DNA of 64,000 nucleotides from JAKZRT01 sp965247915 (GTDB lineage: Bacteria > Pseudomonadota > Alphaproteobacteria > Rhodobacterales > Rhodobacteraceae). Location: assembly GCA_965247915.1 (NCBI GenBank), contig OZ252048.1, positions 248,001-312,000 on the forward strand, given 5' to 3'. Under the pieces are notes generated by a model. The model had not been told where the DNA came from. It saw only the letters and a program-made list of their open reading frames with translations, and made no database searches. A program made the translations under genes and the position numbers. This document shows positions 43,739-52,429 of this stretch, in pieces. Position 1 is the first letter of the stretch. Every line of letters begins with the position of its first letter.

Positions 43739-44540
43739 ACTTTTTTAGATTTGCCTCAGCGCGCAACCCGCGGCGGCGCAAATACCGTTCGGCGACAAGT
43801 CCGACCAACGTCGTGACTACCAGGACCAGCGTCGATATTGCCGCAAGCCCCGGATCAAAACCGAACCGTAAGCGAGAGAACAACAACACCGGAAATGTCT
43901 GTTTAAATCCACCCAGAAAAAAAGACCGGACAAAATCCTCGAATGATAGCAGCATACAGAACATGAACGCCCCAAGAAGCGCGGGCAATAGATACGGAAG
44001 CACGATGCGAAACAGGATGATCATGTCATCCGCACCTAGATTGCGCGCTGCCTCGACGATGTTTTTGTTCAGCGAGTTCAGTCGTGTCAGAACCATAATC
44101 ACGACAAAGGGCACCGATCCCACGGCGTGACCAAACGCAATTGCGAGCGTGCCGGTTTCCAGCCCGATCCGGCCAATGAACATCCGCAGCGCGATGGACG
44201 ACACGATCACCGGCAGGAATGCAGGCAGAACGATGACAGCGACGAAGACCGTTCGCAAATACCCCGTCGTTCTTGCCGCCAGGAAAGCGAGCGGTAAGCC
44301 GACAATGATAGAGATCACGGTAGACAGCAGAGCCACTTCAAATGACAGAAAAAGTGACTCCAGAATGTCCCGATCAAACAGAACTTCACGATACCAATGT
44401 GTGGTCCATTTGTGGATCGGAAAGTAAACAAATTTGGAATCGCGCAGCCCCATGATCGCCATGATAATCAGGGGTAAAAACAGATACAGCACGAAGATCC
44501 AGAAAAACGTCGGGAGTGCATATTTGCGCAGACGGTTCAA
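43719..44540 (-). CDS. polyamine-type ABC permease (PotC-like)
   Basis: A 273-residue permease with six transmembrane helices, starting MNRLRKYALPTFFWIFVLYL. The EAA loop is EAARNLGADDMIILFRIVLP. It overlaps the PotB-like gene by four bases (ATGA) and the ATPase gene by 20, so the three are tightly coupled. Confidence 0.93.
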   Translation of the reverse strand: MNRLRKYALPTFFWIFVLYLFLPLIIMAIMGLRDSKFVYFPIHKWTTHWYREVLFDRDILESLFLSFEVALLSTVISIIVGLPLAFLAARTTGYLRTVFVAVIVLPAFLPVIVSSIALRMFIGRIGLETGTLAIAFGHAVGSVPFVVIMVLTRLNSLNKNIVEAARNLGADDMIILFRIVLPYLLPALLGAFMFCMLLSFEDFVRSFFLGGFKQTFPVLLFSRLRFGFDPGLAAISTLVLVVTTLVGLVAERYLRRRGLRAEANLKKFGADDV

Positions 44541-45466
44541 GATGCGCTCTTTTTGGCGATGTGTTGGAATACGGTGATAAAAATCCCCACGTAAATGAGT
44601 GCGCTGGCTGTCAATATGATGCTGAAGGCACTACCAAGTGGCCAGGACGCACCGGCTTTGGCGAAAATCTGGCCGATGGTTGACGAAAATAGCGTGTTGC
44701 CCGGACCGCCAAGCAATTGCGGCATCGCAAAAAGCCCGATGATCAGCAGGAATACCAGCGTGCAACCGCCGACGATTCCTTCGCGTGCCAGCGGCAGGAC
44801 GATGCGGGTCAGGCGATGGCGGCCTGATGCACCCAGATTTGTCGCAGCCTCCAACAGATTACCGTCAATTTTTTCCAATGCTGCATAAAGCGGCAAAAGC
44901 ATGTAGAGCGACGCCAAATACACGACGCCGATGGTCAGCGACAAGTTGGAATAAAGCATCTCGTAAGGAGTGCCGGGAAGGCCAAATATTTCGAAGAATG
45001 AGTTCATCGCACCTCGATTTGCCAGCATGATGATCCATGCAAAACTGCGGATCACCTCGCTTACCCAGAACGGTGCAATAACCAGCAGTAACAATCGCGT
45101 ACGCTTGTTCGGTGACGCCACAATCGAAATAAAATAGGCCACGGGAAACACCACGATCAGGGTTAGAAGCGTTGCCAAAGTTGCGAAGACAAAGGATCGG
45201 ATAAATGCCACGATATAGAACGGGCGGGCAAAAAATTCGCCGTAATTTTTAAGTGTCAGAATTGGATTCTGACCATCAGGCTGCGGGAACCGCTCGTAAA
45301 AACTGATCACCACCATCTGATAGAGTGGAGCAAAGTTGGTAATCGTGATCCAAAGAATTGGTAGCGCGCCAACCAGTACGAGGCGCAACATCGCCGACCC
45401 GGCAATCCGGTCCAGCATCCAGCGGTAGGCAACGAATCTGCGCAAGTTAACAAGAAGTCTGGTCAC
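44537..45466 (-). CDS. polyamine-type ABC permease (PotB-like)
   Basis: A 309-residue permease if started at the GTG at 45466. The frame is open to 45505, but that start lies inside the hairpin at 45488-45514, so I prefer the later one; neither has a strong ribosome site. The first helix is LRLVLVGALPILWITITNFA, and the EAA loop is EAATNLGASGRHRLTRIVLP. The sequence is full length, unlike the damaged homologue at 23671. Confidence 0.88.
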   Translation of the reverse strand: MTRLLVNLRRFVAYRWMLDRIAGSAMLRLVLVGALPILWITITNFAPLYQMVVISFYERFPQPDGQNPILTLKNYGEFFARPFYIVAFIRSFVFATLATLLTLIVVFPVAYFISIVASPNKRTRLLLLVIAPFWVSEVIRSFAWIIMLANRGAMNSFFEIFGLPGTPYEMLYSNLSLTIGVVYLASLYMLLPLYAALEKIDGNLLEAATNLGASGRHRLTRIVLPLAREGIVGGCTLVFLLIIGLFAMPQLLGGPGNTLFSSTIGQIFAKAGASWPLGSAFSIILTASALIYVGIFITVFQHIAKKSAS

Positions 45467-45487
45467 AATCGTTAGCCCATGACGATA

Positions 45488-45514
45488 GCAGGCGGCGCGT
45501 AACACGCCGCCTGC
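45488..45514 (-). promoter_or_regulatory. strong hairpin after the second binding-protein gene
   Basis: A perfect 10-bp GC-rich stem (GCAGGCGGCG / CGCCGCCTGC) with a seven-base loop lies seven bases past the binding-protein stop and before the permease genes. Without a T-run it is more likely an mRNA-processing or attenuation structure favouring the binding protein. It matches in position the hairpin at 27166 in the peptide-type operon. Confidence 0.7.
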
Positions 45515-45520
45515 AATGCT

Positions 45521-46621
45521 TTATGCGGCACGTATCTCCTCGGCCGCAACGTCAATCAGACCGAAAATGAAGGCAGCAGTTTCAACGTCCACCCATGATA
45601 GGCGTTCGCGCTCTTCTGCGGATAACACCAACGCTTCATTTTCGGCATCGCTCAGTAGGTCTGCCGTGCCCAGAATGGTCGAGGTTAAGCCGGTAGATCT
45701 TACAATCTCCGCACCGTTCTCGGGGCTCGCCAGTAACGCGTTGAGGAAGGTATAGGCGTTTTCCGTATTTGCAGCGTTATTGGTAATGTTGAACCCATAA
45801 GCATAGGCCAGCCCGCCCTCTTTTGGAATTGTATAACCGGCCGGGAACCCGTCCATTATTAATTTTGATGACGGTCCAGAACCGGCCTGTGCAAGCATGA
45901 CATCGCCATTCACCATCATCTGCTGGATTTCGGTAGCCGCGTCGTAGTAGCGACGCACAAGATGCTTCTTCTCGATCAGGAAATCGCGCGTGGCATCAAT
46001 GGCCCGTTGGGTCACTTCGGTGTCGCCCCGATACGAAGAACCCGATCCGTCATAACCAAGGTAATTCATCACGATCTGGAAAAAGTCCTGAATCTGATAG
46101 GAAGTGCGCCCGGAATTGGCCTCGTCAAACATGACATCCCAGCTTGCGGGCTTTTCCATGTATTCTGTATTGTAGAGCAGCCCGGTAGAGACAACCACCA
46201 ATGGAACGCCCCAGAGTTTACTTTTGCGCGATACCCAGTTTGCCTCCGCGTACTCACTTTCAATGCGATTCCAGTTCTCAAGACGCTGGGTGTCAATCGG
46301 CGCCAGAAAATCAGCATCGATAAACTGATAGAAGCGGTGTCCTGCGACAGTGACGATATCAGCGCTGAAGTTTCCGTTTTCAGCCGCCATAAGGTTGAAC
46401 TCTTCACCTTGATCAGACACCAGACGAATGTTTGTCTTGATCCCGGTCTCCTCTTCAAAGCGATTTCGAAACTCATCGGTGACGAACCCGCTATAGGCCC
46501 AAATGTTCAGCTCTTTGCTTTGGGCAAAGGCCTGGGTTGCAAGCGCTGGCGCCGAAAGTGCCGCAACTGCGGTTGCCCCCATCCGTTTCCCAAATCCACG
46601 ACGTGTGATCTTGGACATCAT
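45521..46621 (-). CDS. polyamine-type ABC binding protein, probable Tat substrate
   Basis: A 366-residue solute-binding protein. AGGAGG lies 8 bases before the ATG at 46621. The N-terminus SKITRRGFGKRMGATAVAAL is a twin-arginine-type signal, followed by a cleavage region near ATQAFAQ. The PotD-like start of the mature part is ELNIWAYSGFVTDEFRNRFE. It supplies the importer encoded by the next three genes. It follows the aminotransferase gene by only a few bases and clearly belongs to the same operon. Confidence 0.92.
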   Translation of the reverse strand: MMSKITRRGFGKRMGATAVAALSAPALATQAFAQSKELNIWAYSGFVTDEFRNRFEEETGIKTNIRLVSDQGEEFNLMAAENGNFSADIVTVAGHRFYQFIDADFLAPIDTQRLENWNRIESEYAEANWVSRKSKLWGVPLVVVSTGLLYNTEYMEKPASWDVMFDEANSGRTSYQIQDFFQIVMNYLGYDGSGSSYRGDTEVTQRAIDATRDFLIEKKHLVRRYYDAATEIQQMMVNGDVMLAQAGSGPSSKLIMDGFPAGYTIPKEGGLAYAYGFNITNNAANTENAYTFLNALLASPENGAEIVRSTGLTSTILGTADLLSDAENEALVLSAEERERLSWVDVETAAFIFGLIDVAAEEIRAA

Positions 46622-46625
46622 TGTC

Positions 46626-47888
46626 TTATCCTCCTCTGTTTGAATGTGTGAACTGTTGACCAGGAACCGCTGCTGCGATCCCGGCCCTTCGGCCTTGGGT
46701 CCGGCCCCTTCTAATCACCTCCACAGCTTCGATCAGGCTGGAAATCTCAGCATCGGAATTAAAAGCGTGCAATGAAGCACGTACCAATTCCAAAACCCCC
46801 TGCCTTGTTAGGATTTGGCGCGTCAACTGCGTGTCCGAAACCGATGTATTGATCCGGAAATCTTCTCGCAGCCGATCGACAAATTCTGACGCGCCGATCG
46901 TGTCATGGCAGAATGTCACAATGCCGCTTTTCACCCCGCCGCGGTCCTGCACCGTAATGCCCGGTATCGCCTTCAGGCCGTTGCGCAACGCGACACTGCT
47001 TTTGCGAATGCGCGTCCAAACCTGTTCAAGGCCGGTGTCATGCGCATAGCGACACGCCGCTCCTAGGCCCAACAGCCCCGCGACATTCTTTTCCCAAAGC
47101 TCAAACCGGCGGGCATCGGGGGCTATCGTAAAACCATCAACCCGGTCCCAGTATGCCGATCGTGAATCAAGAACATGAGGCGCCGTGCGCACGATCCAAT
47201 CCCGCCGCATCCAAAGAAATCCCGTGCCCCGCGGCCCGCGTAGATATTTGCGCCCTGTAGCCGACAACATGGTGCAGCCGATCTTTCGCACGTCGATGGG
47301 CATTTGCCCCACCGACTGACAGGCGTCCAGCAGAAACGGCACGTTATGGGCCTGCACAATTTTTCCGACCTGTTCGACCGGCTGAACCAGCCCTTCGTTG
47401 GTGGGCATATGCGATACGGCAACTAGCTTGGTCCGCGCGCCGATCAGGCGGTCCAGCGCTTCCAGGTCCAGTGTTCCATCCTCACTGTCCGGCGTCAACA
47501 CAATCTCGATCCCGGCCCTATCTTCGAGATGGCGAAAGGCGATCATGTTTGAATTGTATTCAGAGCGTGTTGTGATCACTCGATCACCCGTCTCCCAGCC
47601 CAAGGAATAGAACGCCGAATTCCACCCCTCTGTCGCGTTGTTCAACAAGGCTATCTCATCGGTGTCTGCGTTAATCAGACGTGCAACATTTTGATAAACC
47701 TGATCCATGGCCGGTTGCATACGCGCTGCAGCCTCATAACCACCGATCATGTTTTCCAGATCCAAATGGTCGCGCGTCGCCTTAAGAACACAGGACGGCA
47801 TCAGACTTGCCCCTGCATTGTTGAAATGGGCTAGCGAACCCTGACAACCGTCAGTCTCTGCACGCAGCTTATCAATATTCAGCGGCAA
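46626..47888 (-). CDS. class V aminotransferase
   Basis: A PLP-dependent fold type I enzyme of about 420 residues. The frame is open to a TTG at 47906, but the TTG at 47888 has GGGGAG 8 bases upstream and is preferred. The PLP-binding Asp is in FLLDACQSVG (Asp188) and the Schiff-base Lys is in LSATGRKYLRGPRGTG (Lys214). HFNNAGASLMP is the family N-terminal motif. It belongs to the isopenicillin-N-epimerase/cysteine-desulfurase-like group, which moves amino groups, epimerises or eliminates. It is the first gene of the operon with an ABC importer and a cyclodeaminase-like enzyme, read divergently from a LysR gene. The substrate is unknown. Confidence 0.88.
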   Translation of the reverse strand: MPLNIDKLRAETDGCQGSLAHFNNAGASLMPSCVLKATRDHLDLENMIGGYEAAARMQPAMDQVYQNVARLINADTDEIALLNNATEGWNSAFYSLGWETGDRVITTRSEYNSNMIAFRHLEDRAGIEIVLTPDSEDGTLDLEALDRLIGARTKLVAVSHMPTNEGLVQPVEQVGKIVQAHNVPFLLDACQSVGQMPIDVRKIGCTMLSATGRKYLRGPRGTGFLWMRRDWIVRTAPHVLDSRSAYWDRVDGFTIAPDARRFELWEKNVAGLLGLGAACRYAHDTGLEQVWTRIRKSSVALRNGLKAIPGITVQDRGGVKSGIVTFCHDTIGASEFVDRLREDFRINTSVSDTQLTRQILTRQGVLELVRASLHAFNSDAEISSLIEAVEVIRRGRTQGRRAGIAAAVPGQQFTHSNRGG

Positions 47889-47977
47889 TTCGGCAGCTCC
47901 CCACAACAGCTTGGATTAAAGCATTTATTTGCATCCATTGAGTTCGAAACTGTAATCACCCCTCATAATAGTAATCA

Positions 47978-47991
47978 TTGCATCAATGCAA
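47978..47991. promoter_or_regulatory. candidate LysR operator
   Basis: TTGCAT-CA-ATGCAA is a perfect inverted repeat in the 144-base gap between the LysR gene and the aminotransferase operon. It has the T-N11-A shape of LysR-type boxes and lies 42 bases before the lysR start, where such regulators usually bind to control both themselves and the divergent operon. Confidence 0.5.
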
Positions 47992-48032
47992 GAAAAGGTG
48001 GATATTTTTCATCAATATCATAACTTGTATTT

Positions 48033-48953
48033 ATGGTATTACGGCGGCATCTCTCTTCGGCCAATGCACTGTTTGTGTTCGAACTCGCTGCGCGCCTTGG
48101 CAATTTTTCACGCGCCGCAGAAGCATTGAATATCACCCAGCCAGCAGTCAGCCATACGATCTCGGCGCTGGAGGAACATCTGGAAGTGCCGCTGTTTCTT
48201 CGCGCCGGCCCGAAACTTCAACTGACCGAAGCCGGCGAAAGGTTGAGCCGGGTGACAACCCGATCCTTTCAGGTGATCGAAGAGGTTCTGGAAGACATCA
48301 AAGACCGGGACAACAAACGCGAAGTGGTCATGCTGTCACTCTCATCCGCTTTGGTCATGCACTGGCTGATGCCCCGATATGAAAAATTTCGAAACGCCTT
48401 TCCAGATGTTGACCTGCAGTTTCAACTAAACCCGATCAGCGTAGGAGGTCCGATGAATAATTGCGATTTGGGCCTGCGCGTGGTCGAAGGAAAAGATCGC
48501 GCCGCTGTTGAAGGCAGCTTTGCCCCCGAATGCATCCTTGCGGTCTGCTCAACCTCTTACATGCGCGAACGTGGCGGGTTAGAGGCAACCTTGCACAATC
48601 ATACACTGATACATCTGCGGGAACATTGGTTTGGCTGGTCAGAATTCGCCGCCGAAGCCGGGCTCCATCTGCCCGCATCTTCGGACCAGATCTCGTTCTC
48701 CGACTATTCCATGGTCATCCAGACTGCAATTTGCGGGCAAGGCATTGCACTGGGGTGGACATCGGTCGTGTCGCAACTGCTGGCCAATGGCGCGCTGATA
48801 CAGGCCAGCCCAACTATTATTCACAACAATCGAAGCTATCACCTTGTGCCGTCAAGTCAGCGTCCCATGCGTCCGCTTGTGCGGGGTGTACGCGACTGGA
48901 TGATTGCCGAGATGAAATATGAAGAGCACCTTATCAATGAAATTCTGATCTGA
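48033..48953 (+). CDS. LysR-type transcriptional regulator
   Basis: A 306-residue LysR regulator. The helix-turn-helix lies in FELAARLGNFSRAAEALNIT and QPAVSHTISALEEHLEVPLF; the effector domain follows, with GcvA-like segments (NNCDLGLRVVEGKDRAAVEG, AICGQGIALGWTSVVSQLLA). It is divergent from the aminotransferase-importer operon and probably controls it in response to the imported compound. It is intact. Confidence 0.93.
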   Translation: MVLRRHLSSANALFVFELAARLGNFSRAAEALNITQPAVSHTISALEEHLEVPLFLRAGPKLQLTEAGERLSRVTTRSFQVIEEVLEDIKDRDNKREVVMLSLSSALVMHWLMPRYEKFRNAFPDVDLQFQLNPISVGGPMNNCDLGLRVVEGKDRAAVEGSFAPECILAVCSTSYMRERGGLEATLHNHTLIHLREHWFGWSEFAAEAGLHLPASSDQISFSDYSMVIQTAICGQGIALGWTSVVSQLLANGALIQASPTIIHNNRSYHLVPSSQRPMRPLVRGVRDWMIAEMKYEEHLINEILI

Positions 48954-49359
48954 GCCCGCCAGCCTATTCCATCGGCGCTTGGCCCTATTCCATCAAGTGC
49001 ATTGCCTGACCCGGTGGTCAGGTCGGTGGCTTGGCTGGGCTGAAGCCGCCAACGTGGTGTCGGGTGGTTGGTGCCGGATGCCTCCGGCGGGGATTTTTTG
49101 AAAAGAAGAAATTCAGGATCAAGAAAGGCGGGTGTGCTTGTCAGGGGACTGGCGGGCGGACTAACGTCGGGCAGGTAATTTTGAGATGTGATATTTCATG
49201 CCCGAGACCAAGCAGAAGCCCGCGAATGAGAACCCCTGGTATGTGCGTGGCAGTCATCACGACACCTTCTAACGGTAGATTTTGGGAGAGCTTCATTTCT
49301 TCATATCGACGTCGCCTGACGAGAAAATGTCAGCCAATATCGTGGGTTTTTCATAGCAC
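48954..49359. other. spacer with a terminator-like element and a gene scrap
   Basis: Around 49077-49110 a block GATGCCTCCGGCGGGGATTT and TTTTGAAAAGAAG is of a type often seen after genes in Rhodobacteraceae. At 49198-49272 an ATG opens a 24-codon frame, MPETKQKPANENPWYVRGSH, that looks like the N-terminal end of a larger protein cut short; I do not recognise it with certainty. No complete gene is present. Confidence 0.4.
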
Positions 49360-49461
49360 TTATTCGTCGATTTTGCAAGCATCTGCGTCGTTTTTCAGGC
49401 TTGAATAGACGGCCGTAAGTTCTTCGTCGGTGAGTTCTTCCGGCGGCTTTCCGGCAACTTT
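49360..49461 (-). pseudogene. C-terminal scrap cut by the second IS21
   Basis: On the minus strand the frame from the IS21 edge to the stop at 49360 reads KVAGKPPEELTDEELTAVYS then SLKNDADACKIDE, which looks like a genuine protein C-terminus rather than random sequence. The 5' part is lost at the insertion at 49462. The family is not recognised. Confidence 0.45.
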
Positions 49462-49576
49462 TGTGAATCGGCATGCAAAACTGACCCACTTAGGTGGGTT
49501 ATGATCGTTTAAAATTGACCCTCTTGTTTTGTTAACGTCCGCGCGTATTGGCGCGGAGAATGAGCAGGTGATATTG

Positions 49577-51073
49577 ATGGAAAGTGCAGCGAAGATCCGT
49601 CGCATGGTTTTGCGTGATGGGCGAAGTATTAGATCTGTGGGCCGGGAGACGGGATTGTCGCGGAACACGATCAGGAAGTATCTGAAGGACAGCTCGCCTC
49701 CGAGCTACCATCGTCAGGTTGATCCAGTTCGGCACAAATTGTGTGACTATGAAGAGCGGCTCCAAACCTTGTTTGAGCAGGACCTGAAGCGCCCTCGCCG
49801 AGAACGTCGGACAGGGGTGAAGCTTTATGAGCAGCTGGTTTTGGAAGGATATACGGGGTCGTATTCGCCAGTTCAGCGTTTTGTTCGAGACCTGAAACGC
49901 ACGGGTTTGAGGTCAGGAGATGCGTTCATTCCGTTGCAGTTCCAGTCTGGCGATGCGCTGCAGTTTGACTGGAGCGAAGAACATGTCGTCTTGGGCGGAA
50001 TTGCCCAGAAGGTGAAGATTGCCCACTTCCGTCTGTGCCACAGCCGCAAGCCCTTTGTTGTGGCCTACCCCGGGGAACCTCAAGAGATGGTGCTTGACGC
50101 TTTCGTGAGAGCGTTGACCTTTTATGGCGGGGTTCCGCGCCGTGTGATCATCGATAATCCCAAGACAATGGTGACCTATGTATCGCGCTCGAAAGACCGG
50201 ATCTTTCACCCACGCTTTCTGGCCTTGATGAACCACTATGTCATGGAACCGGTGGCCTGCACGCCCGCGTCGGGCTGGGAAAAGGGTCAGGTCGAAAACC
50301 AGGTGCAGTTTTTGCGCAGTCGGCTGTTCACGCCCAAACTGGCTTTTGATGATTTGGAGGGCCTGAATGCCTGGCTGTATCTGCAATGTGATGCCCTTGG
50401 ATCACGCCCCCATCCAGAGCGACAGGATCAGACAGTTGATGCTGTCTTTGCTGCAGAACAGGCTGAACTGCGCCCTCTCGGCCGCCCTTTTGATGGCTAT
50501 GTTGAGAAGGCCGTTCGGGTGCGCTCTACTTGCCTGGTTCAATATGACAGCAACCGCTACAGCGTTCCGGCCTGTTTTGCTGGAAACCATGTCTCGTTGC
50601 GGGCCTATGCCGGTTGCGTCAAAGTGGTTGCAGGTCAAGATGTGATCGCCGAGCACAAACGTCACTTTACCCGTAATATCAGTTACTTTGAGCCCTGGCA
50701 TTATGTCCCTTTGCTGGTACGCAAGCCCGGAGCCCTACGTGATGGCGCGCCCTTTGTGGATTGGCACCTGCCAGATGCCATGCACCAGATCAGGGTGCAT
50801 TACATGAAGGGCAAAGGTGGAGATCGGGAGTTTGTAGACCTTCTTATGCTGGCGCAAGACCACGGGATTGACGTTGTGGAAACGGCCTGTGATCTGGCTG
50901 TCGCGCAAAACACCCTACGCTTGCCTGCCGTCATCAACTTGATCAATCAGTTGGTCGAACCGATCATCCCCCCACTGGCACAAAGCTATGACTATCCCAT
51001 GCTGACGATGCGCCCGGAGGCCAACTGCAAACGATATGAGACATTGTGCGCCCGCCGAGAGATGACAGCATGA
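49577..51073 (+). CDS. istA: IS21 transposase IstA
   Basis: A 498-residue transposase from the ATG at 49577 (MESAAKIRRMVLRDGRSIRS). The helix-turn-helix is RSVGRETGLSRNTIRKYLKD. The DDE core includes ALQFDWSEEHVVLGG (Asp), VPRRVIIDNPKTMV (Asp) and SGWEKGQVENQVQFLRS (Glu). It is full length, unlike the copy at 37041, and differs from it strongly in sequence. Confidence 0.94.
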   Translation: MESAAKIRRMVLRDGRSIRSVGRETGLSRNTIRKYLKDSSPPSYHRQVDPVRHKLCDYEERLQTLFEQDLKRPRRERRTGVKLYEQLVLEGYTGSYSPVQRFVRDLKRTGLRSGDAFIPLQFQSGDALQFDWSEEHVVLGGIAQKVKIAHFRLCHSRKPFVVAYPGEPQEMVLDAFVRALTFYGGVPRRVIIDNPKTMVTYVSRSKDRIFHPRFLALMNHYVMEPVACTPASGWEKGQVENQVQFLRSRLFTPKLAFDDLEGLNAWLYLQCDALGSRPHPERQDQTVDAVFAAEQAELRPLGRPFDGYVEKAVRVRSTCLVQYDSNRYSVPACFAGNHVSLRAYAGCVKVVAGQDVIAEHKRHFTRNISYFEPWHYVPLLVRKPGALRDGAPFVDWHLPDAMHQIRVHYMKGKGGDREFVDLLMLAQDHGIDVVETACDLAVAQNTLRLPAVINLINQLVEPIIPPLAQSYDYPMLTMRPEANCKRYETLCARREMTA

Positions 51074-51801
51074 ATGCCCTCATTGATCAATTGGCTGGCC
51101 TTAGATTGCATGGAATGGCAGCTTGCGCACATGATTTGCTGTCCGCGCGCAAGTCGCCGAGCCTGACCACTGCGATAAAACAACTGATCGACGCTGAGAC
51201 CGTAGAACGTCAGGTCCGCTCAATCGAGTATCAAATGCGGATTGCAAAGTTCCCGCATCACAAGGATTTTGCCACCTTCGATTACAGCGCAGCCGCTGTT
51301 ACTCAGGCTCGGATCGATCCCTTCTGCTCCGGACAGTTCACCCAAGACGCCCACAACCTCATTTTGGTGGGCGGAACTGGCACAGGCAAAACCCACATCG
51401 CCATTGCTCTGGGAACCACATTGATCAATCAGGGCAAAAAGGCCCGCTTCTTCAATGCTGTGGATCTGATCAACGCCCTGATCAGGGAGCAGGCCGAGGG
51501 TAATGCCGGGAAGATCATCCGGCAACTGACGCCACTGGATTGCGTCATTATTGATGAGCTGGGTTACATCCCGTTCCCAAAGTCCGGCGGCGCGCTGCTG
51601 TTCCATCTGATAAGCAAACTCTACGAGAAAACCAGCGTCATCATCACCACCAACCTGGAGTTCGGTGAATGGGTCTCCGTCTTCGGCGATCCCAAGATGA
51701 CAACCGCGCTCCTCGACAGGGTGACACATCATTGCTCCATAATCGAAACCGGAAACACATCCTACCGGTTCGCTCAGAGTAAAAGGGCCCGAAAACAATA
51801 A
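51070..51801 (+). CDS. istB: IS21 helper ATPase IstB
   Basis: A 243-residue AAA+ ATPase with Walker A GGTGTGKTHIAIALG, Walker B DCVIIDELGYIPFPKS and the segment IITTNLEFGEWVSVFG. It starts on the ATGA overlapping the istA stop. Intact partner of the upstream transposase. Confidence 0.95.
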   Translation: MNALIDQLAGLRLHGMAACAHDLLSARKSPSLTTAIKQLIDAETVERQVRSIEYQMRIAKFPHHKDFATFDYSAAAVTQARIDPFCSGQFTQDAHNLILVGGTGTGKTHIAIALGTTLINQGKKARFFNAVDLINALIREQAEGNAGKIIRQLTPLDCVIIDELGYIPFPKSGGALLFHLISKLYEKTSVIITTNLEFGEWVSVFGDPKMTTALLDRVTHHCSIIETGNTSYRFAQSKRARKQ

Positions 51802-51929
51802 ACCGCAGCGCAAACAAAGCCAGCAGACGAGCTCGCTATTTGAGGGCATCTCGCCTGCTGGCTTTGCCTCATCACGGGTGGGTCACTTTTAAACGCTGAA
51901 GCCGGGTCACTTTTGAACGCTCATTGACA

Positions 51930-51953
51930 AACGGCCGAAACATTCCCTCCGGG
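51930..51953 (+). repeat. right copy of 24-bp direct repeat, possible attachment site
   Basis: AACGGCCGAAACATTCCCTC and four more bases match the copy at 17007-17030 at 23 of 24 positions in the same orientation. It starts exactly at the outer end of the second IS21, so an originally longer match to the left could have been cut by that insertion. Core genes begin 26 bases further on. Confidence 0.6.
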
Positions 51954-51979
51954 ACCCTCGATTTCCCCCGTATCACACG

Positions 51980-52363
51980 TCACACAATCGCCAGCGCGGC
52001 GCCGATAATTGTACAGCCGATCACCGCATAACCGCCGTTGATAAGGCTCAGCGCGCGCGGCTTCTGGGCAAAGGCGGTGTTCATGACAATCCAGGGTGCT
52101 GCGACGAACAGACCCAGCCCAAGCCCGACCAGCGCGGCCTTGCCGACAGTGTCGATGCCCGACATTGCCAGAATGTGCCGCGTCATACCCGCAACCAAAA
52201 GCGCGCACACAAAGCTAATAATGAACGGCACTTTGTTCGACCGGTCGATGTCTTCTGACCTGAGGCCCTCGGCGGCCAGCCATTGTTTACCAAGAACACC
52301 GTACCAGAACGCCCCGAAAGCCCAGGCCAGAACCGCTGCGATCACCACCGAAAACGCACCCAT
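51980..52363 (-). CDS. DUF1761 family membrane protein
   Basis: A 127-residue protein with four hydrophobic helices: FSVVIAAVLAWAFGAFWYGV, VPFIISFVCALLVAGM, ALVGLGLGLFVAAPWIV and YAVIGCTIIGAALAI. The WYGVLGKQWLA segment after the first helix is typical of DUF1761. Function unknown. It is the first gene of the restored core region right of the island. Confidence 0.82.
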   Translation of the reverse strand: MGAFSVVIAAVLAWAFGAFWYGVLGKQWLAAEGLRSEDIDRSNKVPFIISFVCALLVAGMTRHILAMSGIDTVGKAALVGLGLGLFVAAPWIVMNTAFAQKPRALSLINGGYAVIGCTIIGAALAIV

Positions 52364-52429
52364 AGCTTTGCTCCCATCACCCCAACGATGCCCGCATAAT
52401 GCGGTCAGCCGACCGGATTTGCCAGTGCC

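Larger units (their letters stand above)
49462..51929 (+). mobile_element. IS21 family element (second copy, different subtype)
   Basis: The ends read TGTGAATCGGCATGCAAAAC at 49462 and TGTCAATGAGCGTTCAAAAG inward from 51929; internal repeats (CGTTTAAAATTGACCC and GGGTCACTTTTAAACG) repeat the motif at both ends, as expected for IS21 multiple terminal repeats. It is 2468 bp and carries intact istA and istB. The right end lies directly against the right copy of the 24-bp repeat. No target duplication is clear. Confidence 0.88.

Noticed and set aside
17256..51953. Prophage
   Set aside because: No capsid, tail, terminase, lysis or phage repressor genes are seen; the content is transport genes, IS elements and plasmid scraps.
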